From: Diphasiastrum complanatum
Lineage: Eukaryota; Streptophyta; Lycopodiopsida; Lycopodiales; Lycopodiaceae
NCBI GenBank assembly: GCA_029204225.1
Contig: CM055103.1
Coordinates: 21,082,709-21,146,708, forward strand
Length of the DNA: 64,000 nucleotides
Reading direction: 5' to 3'
Shown: piece by piece, positions 12,145-26,700 of the stretch
Layout of the letters: the number at the start of each line of letters is the position of its first letter
Numbering within the stretch: the stretch's first letter is position 1
Translations under genes and position numbers: made by a program
Notes under the pieces: model-generated
Databases searched by the model: none
What the model was told of the DNA's origin: nothing
The model's input: the letters and a program-made list of their open reading frames with translations, nothing else

Positions 12145-15100
12145 TATATATAGAGAGAGAGAGAAAGGATGTATTAATTAGGATGCATATACAATTCAAT
12201 AAGGGTTTTTCAAGCATGAATTATTGTAATAATGATCTACATACTCACCTTGGTCCTAGCAAACATAATTGTGATAATCCCTCCTGCATTAGCAATGCAA
12301 TGACATCTGCGTTGGTGCTAGGATCTGTAAATTGAGAAGAAAACTTATTACAATCTCTCCTTATTGTCATCCCTATCATTGCACTCTTAACAAACCCTCA
12401 AGCTCAATGACATTCACAGCCAAATAAATTCTTTTGAAATATGCATTGATGATTAATGGAAAAAATTTCTAGGGGTAGAACAGATATTGTGGTTACTTAA
12501 TAGCATAACATTGGCTATGTTAAATGAAGTCGTACCACAACCTACTTCTTGGCATTTCACTCTTTAAAAACTATAGCTTGCATAGATCTAAGCTTCATTC
12601 CCTATCTGTTCTTCCAATTAGCCTCTTCTATAAATTGAAAGAGAGAATTCATTTGATCATTTTAGAGAGAATCAATTGATCTAAATCATGACAACCTGAT
12701 AATCTAGAACTAATTGTTACAATCACCCATGGCTTGAAATTTTTACATTTATTTGTTGCATCGGAAGCATTGTGGTACCTATTCTTCAGCAGATTCTTTG
12801 TGCTACTACGGATCCTTTTGCATTGAGGGGTCTTCTTTCATGATAGTTTTATGTGTAAGGGGAGCTTGGTTACTTCACCTATAGAAATCAGAGTTCATGG
12901 TAAAGCTTTGGTTCCCTTGGGCTATCTCTTCAACATCCTTTGTAGTGGATGTTTTCTTTTATGCATGGTCCCTATGAATACCGTCATATCTACATAATTG
13001 GTTCCCTTGGGCTATCTCTTCAACATCCTTTGTAGTGGATGTTTTCTTTTATGCATGGTCCCTTTGAATACCGTCATATCTACATAATTGGAGGTTATTT
13101 AATTCTTATATGGTTTCCAGCGTCACTCAAGTTTCGGTTTGGATATGTTTGGTAGCATGGTATGGACACTCCTACATTTGTAGGTGTACCAGGGGAGGAG
13201 ATCTCAATTACCGTTCATTCTATCTAACTGGGAGAAGGTGGATGAGCGTTGTGCATAGCTAGAATGGTGCTAGCAGGGGTTAGAAAAAGGCCGAAGGTGC
13301 TAACAGTACTATTTCTCCAAGTGAGCGGTAGGACTTTTTGTAGCAAGATAAGAATTGCGCATTGCTCAAAATTGTCGCAAAGTTGACCTTGAATATCACC
13401 TTTCTTGGTCAGAAAACAAGAAATCATCTAGAATGCAAAGGGTGAGAAAAATCCAAATGCATTAAAGCCTCTAGTAGGAAATTTGTATCGAACCTAGACA
13501 CTTGGAACACTACAGCACCCTGAACACAATGTTAATGCCTAAAATGATGGAAGGCATTAAAATGTAATTATAAAACAATTAGGTTAAAAAACAACCAAAA
13601 AAAAAAGCTTTTAGGTATGGAATTTGATGTAATATGTTGAGAAGCTATTCTAGTACATATGCAAAGGCCTTTGGTACATAGCTAATCAAATTTATATCAT
13701 GAAGGAACATAACATTGAAAACATTACATGTATCATTCAGAGTCTCCAAAGTTTCTTAGGAGATCTTACCACAAGCATGTTTCAACAAGTCCAGTGCCAC
13801 GGAGTCCCATTGCACCTACACGTTTTACCAAATAGCCTAAGTTCTTTGTGTCAAGTTGCAATAAATTCAATGACATTAGAATAACTTTTTGAAAAATAAC
13901 AAGCAAAGAGTCAATTATGAGAATATTTTAATCTAGAAATGCATGCTATGTGCATATACATTTGAAAAAGAATATAAAATTAAAGAGGAAATGGCCATTT
14001 ATTTTGTTAGAAATATTTATTGATTCATTGACTATCACCATTCCAACCTCAAATGAGAATGAGTTTTTGGAAAAAAAGGCCATGTTAAGTAGCATTTTTT
14101 GCAAAAAGATCACATGTAGATTGATATTTACATGGACCTTGAAAACTTCCTTGTGAGAGAGATATAGCTCTTGAATAATATATGAACAATTCACACTGAA
14201 GTAACAATGCAAAATTGTGAACATAATGCGCAAATATCCGCAAAACTTATGATTTGAGGTATGGATGTACTTATTAATATTGTTGATTTCTCAGTGAATT
14301 TTGTTGTCATTAATTTACTAAATGAGGAACGTTTTCCATTGTTGTAAAGACACGCCATGGTTGAGAGTTGCTAAAGCATAATAAGATTGGAAGACAATGG
14401 CGATGTCTAAAGCTATGCAAATACTAGTCGTAATGAAAGTGTTGTGATCATCTATAAGACCAAATGCTATGAAAACTTTAAGACAAGTTGCACTATTAAT
14501 TAGGATGACAAGTCAAAAGAAAATTTGCATATCCCAAACTTATGTCCAAATGTCCTACTAGTGGCTAAGATACATAGACTTGACACAAGCATTTTCAAAA
14601 TATTTAAATCAATGAAAAGTTGGGAAATGATGAGGAATAGAAGCAGCCAAAAGAGAACGGCCAAGCAATGATTTATAGGCAGTTCAAGATATATTGATGG
14701 ATTAACACATTGAAGAAGGTAAACTAGAATTTTAAAGAAAAGTACAAGAATGACAAAGCATGTCACATGCAATGTTTCCTATTGATTGAGAATAGAAGAA
14801 AGCCTTATCATGCAAATTTAGGATTCAACATGCAAGTGACATGCAACGTCCTACAATGCCATGCAAGGTCACACAGTACCATGCAAGGATCCTACAACGA
14901 CATTCAAAGAGCTTACAATAACATGCAACTGAAGATTAGCATTGACAATGAAAAAAGAAGACACAGCAGGAGGGGCGAAATGGGTGCCCCCCCCCCCCCC
15001 CAGTTTTGGGATCTTTATTCAAGAGACAACAGTGCAAGTAATTGACAACAGTAGCTGTCCAATCCTCAGTTACATAGGCACTGAATCATATCACGGCAGC

Positions 15101-18100
15101 AGAACTCCTGCCTGGCAGCTTACACCTGATTTTTCCCTCCCTTGGCGGCATACAATGATTTCTCTTCCAAAATCCTCTCTTCAATTTGGGCGCCCCTCCC
15201 TTATATGGCCTTCACCATGCTTGTAGTAAGAGAGAGGTCATGCACGAGTGATAGTGTCATTTAGTGGGTTGCATGTCATTTGCCACTTGTTAAGTTCTCA
15301 TCCTAGCAAGTGTAGGGCCCTTGGGTCCTCATGAAAATTCATATGAATAATGTTCTTTAACTCCACATGGTCCTTGTATTAATATTGTAATACATTATGC
15401 CTTAGCTTATAACTTACACCTCGTACATCATTATTATGTCCCATGGTCTTGTACTCATGTTGTTAATGTTGTATGTATCCTTGGATTGCCCATTTCTCCT
15501 TGTACTATGGTTGACCTCTTGAAACCCTCTTTGTGGCTTTCGGCTTGCACACCAGCCTCACACTGCCTAGTCAGCCCGTCTTCATGCATGGTACGCCGAA
15601 GTTGTTGGTGGTGTGCGAATTTACATCTTCTGGAAGTGTCCTTCCCTTTTAACCCGTGGCATGCAGAGGGCTCCACCCCATGCACTAGGCCTGTCCACTA
15701 GGCGAAGGAACTCAAGCAAGGTTCCTCCCCGGATCCGACACTAAGTAGATCTTGGGTAACCCGGATGCTCTTCATTGTTTGCAAAAAAGGAAACCTTGTA
15801 AAAATTATCTTCAAAATATACTATACATAGCAAATGCACCCCCGTACTTTATGCTACAATCAAATACATGTGCTCTTTTGGTGAAGTCCTTTGCTTCATT
15901 CTTAGATGATGCTTTGACGCCATCTAACTTGCTAGCTTCACTGTACTTTCAACATGGTATCAAATCCAAGTACAAGAGTTTAGTTGTTGATCAAAACTCA
16001 ATCAAAATTTAGCAAGTTTGATGCTAAAGAGCTAGTTTTGAGAGGGCGAGCCTATACTAAGTGATTGCTTCAAAATTTGAGGTCTAAAGTAGATAGTGGG
16101 CTGTAGGTGTACTTTTCACACGTGTGGAGAGCTGTTGTACCTGCAATTAATGTCTAGAAGAATTTTGGAAAAACCATGATACTAGTTTCTTGTGTCAAGA
16201 GCAATATGTATGTGCTTAAGAAGTTTAAGATGGATATTTGTAAGTCCATAGCAACACCCATGGAGGCGAAATGTAAATTTGATAAGGGACTGTGAAGCAT
16301 CTTCGAGGACACTACTCTCTACAAAAAGAAGAGATCTATCATTTAGGGGGAAAAGAAGTTGGATTTAAGTGGGAAAGTGAAAGTGTATGCAAATATACCC
16401 TCAAATTTGGTCCTCAACCTTTATTAAAAAGCCGTTCTGAGGTCATTTCTCCAAGAGTCACTTATAGTTTGCCATGGATCAATTCAAAGAGGTGCCTTGA
16501 ATCAAGGGACATAATTCTAGGAAATCAAGGAGTTGATCGTGGGGAGGTAATGGTTTGAGCTAAAGCTAGCACCTTCTTATTTATTTAAGCTCACGGTTTC
16601 ATTGGTATCAGAGCCATGGTTCTTTTAAGAATCTCGTCTAGAATTGATTGCATGCTTCTTGTTTAATAGAATGTTTCCAAATCTTAAAGGGCGTTGACCC
16701 AACTGAGAAATATTCAGATTTTACGTAATAATTCTTGTCAAAATCCATATAGATTTTAAGAATCCGCAGCTTCCTACTAGGTCTGCCATCAGAATCACAT
16801 GAGAATTGCCTGAGTTATTGAGAATTTGTTTTTAAAAGTACTCTTTTAGGGCTGAAAGTGCGCTGGAAGGCTTTTCTTTCTAACCGTTGAGCCTACCAAC
16901 CTAGAGGTCTAAATAACTGCCTATGAACTGGGAACAAGGGACTTAAGTGGTTCTGCGAAACCTTTTCATTTAGACTGTTTTGAACTTTTTGTGATGGCAG
17001 GTCCAAACCGACATTCTTGGTGAAGGCGGCCTTAGAAATTCAGATTTTCTTTGTTATGTTTTGCAAAGCAACTTTCTCAGTTGAAGACAGATCAAGACAA
17101 GCTCGAGATATGCAGTCACGAACTAGTTTGATGGAGAACAAGAGGAGAAAGGAAACAAAAGAGCTCCATCCACTGTTCCAAAGACCTTCCACATCAAGAA
17201 GGTAAGAAGGCCAAGGCTCCTATTCAGCATGATGAAGAGTCTGACGACGAGACATTGGAAGCCTACTTCCAAAGAACCAAGAAGTCGCACATACCAAGAG
17301 CATACAACCCAAAACTAGTCACGGCCATTCGATTTTGAAGGCCATAGTAGTAAAACAAGGGAAATCTTTCCTTAATCATGTTAACTCTCCGTTAGAACCC
17401 AAAGATTGTTTTAAGTGTAGGTCTAGAGAGCTCTAAAACAAGATATGAAATAGAATGGTCAACACCAAGTTGTATCAAGATCGGATTTGATACGAATGCA
17501 TGTCAAGTTTTTAGTCATGCATGTCATGTGTTGTTGATTTGCTTCTAGTAGCCTAATACTAGTTTGCATGCTACATGCATGAAGAAATATGGCAAATGTT
17601 CTAACAATACCAAAAGTCGAAAAGACATAACATGATGTCTTTTCAAGCTAGTAAGAATCAAGACTCTGTCATGTGTGAACTAAAGTTTTATGGTATTTTC
17701 TAACCATAAAAAGAATAATGATAGGAAACAAACTCGATAAGTAAATCTCAAACCTCTTTTAAGATTGGAATAACACCATGAAACCAGAACAAGATTCAAG
17801 TCCCTCAAGATTGATTCTTGGCAACAAAGCCATCTAGGATCTGCATCCAATATGACTTTGTAAGAGAACAAAAAAGTTTTCTTTTACGTTTCCAAATTAT
17901 ATGAAGCTTTCAAGAACCATGCAATCTAATAAGATTATAAGTCTCGAGTGCAGGAACAAGAATAGTCTTACCAAAGCGAGACCTCTATCATCAATCTTTT
18001 GTTAGAATAATAAATGTAAATGATGTAGAAGCCATAGGTTACTATGACCCAAAAGGTCGAGATCTGTGTAACCATGGTCATTTATATTTTAGGCTCAAGT

Positions 18101-21100
18101 TAGTATGAAACTAACTTGTAGGGACTCGTGGGTCCACTAGGGGCCTATACATGTGAATTAAGTACCTAACTTGTTATTTGGGGTACTTAATTATTTTATG
18201 TAACTTATGGTAGCTAGATAGCCATTAGTCAAGTTATTGGACAGCCAACAGTCATGAAGGTAGATAGCCATCTTGGACTACTTATATGTAGCCATTCATT
18301 TGTATGAGACACACTTTTGTTAAGCAATCTACTGTTCATATTGGCTGTCCACAAGTTTCTACAAGAGGGTCATCTAACCATCTCTCTCTTCTCTTTGAGA
18401 ATACTTTGTGTTAATGAATAGTCTTGATTCTGGATTCCTACATGGTATCAGAGCCATTTTTCAAAATTGATTGCTTGCTGGAGGGCACCCAATAGGCAGC
18501 CACATTTCTCCTCTTTTGGTTCATAAAAATCAGAATTTTTCTGATTTTTATGGAGAGAGACCTGTTCGGCTCCTTGTTTTTTGTGCAAGAAATTGTAGGG
18601 AAAAGCTTGGAACCTCCACTCATTTGGGAGCCAGCAGTAGGGCGCCCATGCTCAACTAGTTTTCATGTGATTGAAATCAGATTACATGCTTCAAATTTCA
18701 GATTTTCTTCTTGGAGGAGGGCGCCCATCTACCTTGAAGACATGTGTTTTTGACACATTTTTAGTGGCTGAAATTTTTCTGTTTTTGAGCCTGGAAGAAG
18801 GTCCTACCATCTGCTCCATTAGCACATTGAGTGCACACTATTTTACCACAAAAGTTCTGGTTGTGGTTTTGGCTTCATTGGAAGCCTGCATATTAGTTAG
18901 TATTCTGTTATTTCAGCAAAATACAGCCACCTATATCTTCTTGTGAATGAGCTATTGCATGTGGTGTATTGCAATCTATAGTGCTCAATAAATCAGCTTT
19001 GATCTTGCTGATTTTTTAGTAGATTTTGGCCTGGATCAGAAATGGCTAAAGAATCTGAATCTATAGGTTCTTTGTTCAATGAAGATAGGTTGGATGGAAC
19101 TAATTTCTCCTTGTGGTGCTACATGATCAAAAACCTCCTTATTGCTAAAGGTTTGTTTGAAGTTGTAAGTGGTGATGTAGAGAGGCCACCTAGTTTGGCA
19201 CCTACTACACCGTCAAGAGCTACTTCTTCAACATATGTGGAGGTGTCTTTTGAAGGACAAAAGAAGTGGGATCGACGTGACGCACAAGCACATTCGGTCA
19301 TAGCGCTATCCGTGAAGAGATCAATCCTACCTCACATTCGATCATGCAAGACTTCCAAGAGTGCTTGGGAAGTACTTGCCAAGATGTTCCAAGTGAAGAA
19401 TACGGCGAAAGTGCTTTTTCTACGTAATCAACTATCAACATTGAAGATGCAAGAGGGTGATACGCTTTCAAATCACTTAATGAAGATCAAGGATCTTCGT
19501 GAAGAGCTTCTTAGCATTGACGAAATTGTTGAGAACTCTCAATTTGTTTCAATTACTCTTAATTCACTTCCTCATTCCTATCTTCCATTTGTGTCTACTT
19601 TAAGCATATCTCTTAGGGGACAGCAAATCTCCTTTGAAGAGCTTTGGCTGAAAGGTAAGCCTTCTTCTTCCAAGGATCAAAAATCCAAGGAAGGCCAAGA
19701 TCAAGGATCCAAAAAGAAGGGTAAGTGCCATTATTGTAAAAAGTTTGGGCACCACATAAAGGAATGTAGGAAGAAGCTTACTAAGGATAAAGAGAAAGGT
19801 ATTGATACAAATACAGCCATGATTTCATTAGAACATCAAAAGGAGGAGGATTCTTTCAATGGTGATTTTGCTTTTGTCACTAACAATCTCATTTCTAATC
19901 AAAATGAAATTTCTACCACTTCTCGACTTGCCGGTTTTTTCAGCAGAAAACAGCACTACTTCAGCTTTGCAGGTTGCTGTTTTTTCTTCCATTGATTGGG
20001 TGATTGATAGCGAAGCTACACGCCATATGACTCACCATAGAGACGTCTTCACAAAGCTTATGAAAATCAAAGATGGAAGCAAGGTTCAAGGTGTTGACAT
20101 CACCTCCTATCCAATTGAAGGCATTGGATCTATACCACTCATTCTTCCCAATGGAGAAAAAAAGTACATTCGAAATGTACTTTATGTTCCTAAGGTTAAG
20201 AAAAATCTCATTTCGGTCTCTACAATCATGAATCAAGGATTGATTGTAGAATTTAAAGAAGACAAATGTCTTATAAAAGACCCAAAGAGATCACTTTTAA
20301 TTGTTGCTTCGGGAACATTGCGAGGAGGTTTGTTTTTGTTGGATATTTATGAACCTAAAGCTTTGACATCCTTTGGTCTTGTTGCTACTAATTCACATGC
20401 ATTGGAGTTGGCTAAACTATGGCATGCGAGGTACGAGCACCTCAATTTTGGAAGTTTGAATATGTTGAAGAAATTCAACATGGTGGAAGGCATTCCAAAC
20501 ATGGAGCATCCCGAAGGACATGTATGCGAAGGATGCATACTTGGTAAGTTTCAACGGAAGACTTTTCCTATTGATGGGACTATCAAAGTTGGTGATAAGT
20601 TTGCCTTAATTCATAGTGATGTATGTGGTCCAATGAGGACCGAATCCATTGGTAAATGCAAGTAATTCGTTACTTTTATTGATGATTTTTCAAGGTTTAC
20701 ATGGATCTTTCCTATGAAGGCAAAATCTGAAGTTTTTCAACGCTTCAAAGATTTTCTAGCTATGATAGAAAATCAATTTGGGCATACTTTGAAGATACTG
20801 CGTACAGACCGAGGACAGGAATACATTAAAAGTACGTTCGGCACGTTTCTTCAAAGCAAAGGCATTCTACATCAAATGACTACACCTTACACACCGCAAC
20901 AAAATGGTGTTGCCGAGAGGAAAAATCGCACAATCATGGAGATGGCTCGTTGCATGCTTAAGGCAAAGGGCGTTCCCCACAAGTTTTGGGCTGAAGCGGT
21001 TATTACGGCGGCATACATTAGTAATCGGTGTCCGACTAAAGCCTTGAAGATTTTGACTCCTTATGAAGTTTGGTATGGTAAGAAGCCATCGGTTTCTCAC

Positions 21101-23719
21101 TTTCGCACTTTTGGTTGCACGGCTTATGCGTTTATGGGCTATAGTAGTGAAAGTAAAGGCTATAGATTGTTTAATGTGGATAAGCTAAGATCCAAACTAG
21201 ATGATAAAGGAGTAAAATGCATTTTTATGGGCTATAGTAGTGAAAGTAAAGGCTATAGATTGTTTAATGTGGATACTAACAAAATCATAGTGAGTCGTGA
21301 TGTTCATTTTGATGAGAAGAACTCCTATGATCTTGCGCCCATTCATGTCATGAAAGGGGACATCCCCCAAGATGACTATGTTGAAGTGTTTCCAGATTTG
21401 GTATCATCATCTAGTGTTGAAGAGGAGGGACTGCCATCATCCTCTAATGGACAGCCCACTGGTTCTTCAAGCGAACAGCCCATAATTCATCAAGAGGAGC
21501 AGATTTATGAAGAGGAACAACCTGTTGAAAACTTTGGACAGCATAGTCCAATTTCAGAGCACTTTGGACAGCAAAGTGTTGACAGTTCAGATCACTTTGG
21601 ACAGCAAAGCGTTGATCAAAGTAAGGTTGTTGGACAGCCCTAAATGGCTGTTGCAGACTTTGCAGGATAGCAAAGTGAACCGCTTCTATGAAGGGAAGAC
21701 TCGTGCCTCATCTAAATCAGTAGAATTTGCTGATTTTTCTGATTTTGCTCTTACATATATTGAGGATAGTGCAATAGAACCTGTTTTTTATGAGCAGGCC
21801 AGAGGAGTAAAATGTTGGGAGGACGCGATGAAAGAGGAGTATGACTCACTCATAAAGAACCAAACATGGGTTCTTGTTGATCTTCCACATGGAAAGAAAG
21901 CAATTGGCTGTAAATGGGTTTATAAGATCAAGTACAAGTCCGATGGTACTGTTGAAAGGTACAAGGCTAGACTTGTTGCCAAAGGTTATGCGCAAAAGGA
22001 GGGCATTGATTATGAGGAAACTTTTGCACCTACCGCACGAATAACTACCGTAAGGATAGTCACTGCTTTGGCTGCCCATCATGGTTGGCGTATGCACCAA
22101 CTTGACATAAAGACAGCCTTCCTCAATGGTGATCTTAATGAGGAAGTTTACCTTCAGCAACTTGCTGGTTTTTTGGTTGCAGGTCAAGAAGACAAAGTGT
22201 GTCTTCTCAAGAAGGCTCTCTATGGACTAAAACGAGCCCCAAGGATGTGGTATCAAAAGATACACACATACTTTTGTGATCGTGGGTTTTCTAACAGTCC
22301 TAGTGAATCTACCCTTTATGTCATGCATACATCTGAGTTTATCATCATCATTTTGCTATATGTTGATGATATTATCATTACGGGTAGTAATGAACAATAT
22401 ATTGTAGCCTTAATCTGATCTTGCTTCAGTTTATGATACATCGGATTTAGGCCAATTGCATTTCTACCTTGGTCTTGAGTTTTTGCAAGGAAAGGCTGGA
22501 ATCTTCAATACCCAACAGCGGTACATTAAGCAGATTTTGAAGCGTTTCAAAATGGAAAATTGCAAGCCGGTTGCTACACCAATTGAGACGGGCCTGAAGT
22601 TAAGTAATCAAAGTGGTGGTGAACCATTTGATACTACACTATACTGTCAAGCGGTTGGAAGTCTCATTTACTTATGCAACTCAAGACCAAACATATCTTA
22701 TAGTGTTTCCCTCATGAGTCAATTCATGCATGCTCCGTTGACATCACATTGGAAAGCATTGAAGAGGATCCTTCGATATCTTCAAGGAAGTAAAACACTT
22801 GGTCTGTTTTATCCTTCTAGTGTTGATGCATGTTTGGCTGGTTTTTGTGACTCAGATTGGGGTGGAGATCAAGACACTAGACGCTCTACTAGTGGTCATT
22901 GCTTTTTCATTGGAAATTCTGCAGTTTCTTGGTTAAGCAAGAAGCAGTCCATTGTTGCTACATCCTCAAGTGAAGCAGAATATAGAGCAACGTTTTCAGC
23001 CACTACGGAGTGTATATGGCTGAGACAATTACTTGTCGATACGAAGCATGGCCAGCCCTCAGCTACTCTCCTATTTACGGATAGTCAAAGTGCTATTGCC
23101 ATTGCACGAAATCTAGTATTTCATGCAAGAACAAAGCATATCGAGATCCACTATCACTTTGTTCGGGAGAAGCTTCATAATGGACACATCACGCTTGAAT
23201 ATTGTCCCACGGAGGATAATATTGCAGATGTGTTCACCAAGGCATTGCCTAGAGTTCGATTTAAAGCTCTTTGTGAAGCTTTAAATTTAAAGCAACATGC
23301 TGATTTTCTCATCGTGATCAACAACAGTGTACAACATCACACCTCCCTGATACTCGAGCCTCCAAAGGTACCATGAGGGCTCCTATTCAAAGACCCCGTC
23401 CCCCTAGCACCAAAGTATGAGACATAGTCGTTATCAGCGCATCACTACTGCACCGGCTCCTCTGATTCCCTCAAGTACCCACATCACAGCCTTTTAAAGT
23501 TGTCTCAGTTGAGAGTGCATGTCTATCATTGGTTGCACATAGTCTTGGCACTATATTCCTTTAACAAAGTTGATGTTTCACTTCCATATCAGCTTTTTGA
23601 CTCTAGTATCTATCATTGTTCGGACGCTCCCTTTGTTGCTATACACACTTGACAAGTACTACTTCATCTTATATGCCTTTTGGCACTGAAAGACATAAAT
23701 CCCCCCCCCCACCCCGTTG

Positions 23720-23782
<63 letters not shown>

Positions 23783-26700
23783 GATCCTTCATGATGCGAC
23801 AGGTGCTTCTATGAGAGGAGCATCCACTTGAGGTAGTTGACTCCTACACATATCTAGGCGTGGTATTTTCTGGTTCCACTTTCAGCATGCGACATGCGAC
23901 ATTGTCCCGGTTACGGAAGGGCTATGCATCATTGGTAGATTTGGAGAGACTATGTTTCAGCTCACACATTAGAGATGCGACTAGTAAGTGCCGACTCTTT
24001 GACACTATGGTAGTTCCCTCAACTCTATACGCATCAAAGACATGGAGTACTGGCTTGACGGCTACCGAGTGGGCGCGCATCTCATGACTTCAGATTCATA
24101 TGTTATCCCGGATGATACAGGCTAAGCCCTCTATACCACATCATATTATATTGGCGGAGTTTGCCGTCCCCCCTATTCAGATAGAGGCATTGTTCCATAT
24201 TGTCACATTCATACAGCGCTTGGAGGATCTCCAGGGTAGAGGCACACACTATGCTGCCGCAGCTTTGTCGTCCTCCCAGCACCTACATTCTGAGGGACAC
24301 TCCTTTTCGTGGTATTCCCAAGCCTGTCGTCTCCTCTCCACATTGAGTATTCACATTACGGATCTACCAGCTGGTACTCATCAGTATATTAGAGGATACC
24401 TGTACAGGGCATATCAGCACTTGGCAGGATTCGTTTGGGGTGAAGACGGAAAAGAGGGAGGGTGAAGTTTTGCCCTTCTTTTCAGAGATTTTTCGGATAT
24501 TTGAGCATCAGATTCTCCTGCTACAGATCAGCGAGCAGGCTGCCACAAAAATTTCAGAATTTGCAAGTGAATTTGGGCTTCAAATCTGGTTTTTTGGAAC
24601 CAACTCAGAAGCTGTCAGATCAGCAAGGGGGGGGATAGCAAAGATTTCAGATCTTTTTGCACTTTTTCCGCCTCCTATTCAAATTTCTCATAGAGCTACG
24701 GGATACAGCCCATTTATGCTGATGCACGGTTTTCAGCCACGCTCACCCAGAGCTGTAGGGTTTAAACAAGAAATAGTTGAAGCAGCCAGAAACTTTTTAG
24801 AGGACCTAAACCAGATGATAGAACATGCTAAGCGTAGCGTTAGACAGTCCCAAGATCGAGCCAGGCATTATGCAGATCCACACAGACGGAATGTGTAGTT
24901 CTCCGCTGGTGAGAAAGTCTACTTGAGAGTTCCAGTTGACTCTAAAACCCTCAAATCAGGAGTGTATGCTAAGTTTTCTCCTAGGTATTGTGGTCCCTTT
25001 ACCATCAGTAGGAGACTAGGCGAGGTCACCTATGAACTAGAACTCCCACATAGCAGTAAGGTTTTTCCAGTTTTTCATGTAAGTCAGTTACGAAAAGCCT
25101 TAACCAGATCAAAAAATCTGATAGGGGACAGTGTTCTAGTTCTCCCATTGGATCCTCAGCAACCTCCACATGAACCAGAGGAGATTCTTGATAGTAGAGA
25201 GACGCAGACTCGTCATACTCTATATCGAGAATATCTGGTCAAGTGGAATGATCAACCTGTTGAGAATGCCACTTGGGAAAGAGGCAGCGTCCTTCGCAAG
25301 ATTTTTCCAGACTTTGTCTTAGAGGACCAAGACGGTTCTTAAGGGGGAGGGAGTGTTACGAGCTCGTGACCAGTGCCGAACCCTAGAGAACACAGATAGG
25401 TCAAATACCACAGTCAGGGTCGTGTCCAGCGTACACGACCAACAGGGCAAGACAGTGTGAGTAGTGTGCCCCAACACGGTCCATAGCCATGGCAGGCCTA
25501 ACACAGTCTAGGGACCCTGTCAGCAGGACAGGGCCCCCAGTTGGGTCCCGACATGCAGTCGGCCACGTCAATGACTCGTGGCCGACACTTGGCAGTTGCA
25601 TGCTACCAGTCCTCACACTGGGCTAGGAGGGGCTTACTCTATATCAGGGAGTAGGCAAGGTTGGGTGGATCAGTTAGTGTTTGCCCTACTGTGGTATTAG
25701 GATCTATTACACCCTCCCTTGCCGATCTGTAACCAGTCCCATCTCTCCCTGCCCTCTCTAATCTCTCTCTGCCCTCACTGATCTCTCCCTCCCCACGCTG
25801 ATCCCTCTCTCGTTGATCCGTAAGCAGTCCCAGAAGTTGAATTTTCTGATTTTGGGGCAGAATTGACCACTTGGGATTGGCGCTTCGGCACGCACAACGG
25901 CATGAGGAAGGTCCTGGGTTCGAATCCTAGTTTGTCCATCCATATTATGATTTATGGATTTCTAACATGGTATCATATCCAAGTTAGACCTAACAGTTCA
26001 TGGTGTCAAAGCCATGGTTAGGTGGCCCAAGTTGTGGGGCAGGTGACAGCTAGGACCCCAACCAAGTGTGGCTTGAGGGGGGGTGTTGGAATATCAATCC
26101 ACACTCTAGAGAGAACTATCAAACAGGACGGATAGCTCAGTGGTAGAGCATCCCATTCGGTATGAGGGAGGTCCTGGGTTCAAATCCTACTTTGTCCATC
26201 CATATTATGATTTATGGATTTCTAACAAAATCTACATCTCCTGCAAATCATCCTACGGCTTCGTTTCGCCTGCCTCCAGGCTTTGTCTTTCGCACAAAGC
26301 GTGCTAAGAAGTTTATGTCTACAGGCTCTCGCAAACGCCTTCGTACTTTGGAAATTGCGTCCACCATGCCTAGTGATTCTGTCAAAGCTCGACCGCCACA
26401 GGTTGCTGCTTCATCCTCAGCTGCTATGGGAGACACAGGCCACGCCTACACGCGGCACACCACTCCTGAGAACATCTCTTGGCTCAATAAGTACATTTCT
26501 AAGCAATTTGCCGCTTTTCTTTCACAACTCCATGAACTTCATGCGGACTTGCTTACTAAGACTGCCACGATTGACGCTCAACAAACTGAAATTGCTTCTC
26601 TTCGTGCTTAGTGTTGTACAGAGGGACATCATCCCTAATATCTCCCGTGTTGTTGAGGATACTAAGGCATCCATGAGTAAGCTTCGCCTACTTGAGCGCA

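Larger units (their letters stand above)
12325..13769 (-). other. PELOTA intron of 1.4 kb
   Basis: Intron between two Pelota exons. It holds a 90-bp tandem duplication and a diverged LTR fragment and no other recognised feature. Confidence 0.6.

Noticed and set aside
13699-13884. Plus-strand 61-residue frame
   Set aside because: It is the antisense shadow of the Pelota exon at 13770-13815 and its intron.
26126-26198. Independent functional tRNA gene
   Set aside because: It lies inside an LTR, has an anticodon-stem mismatch, and no poly-T terminator directly follows; a captured promoter is more likely.
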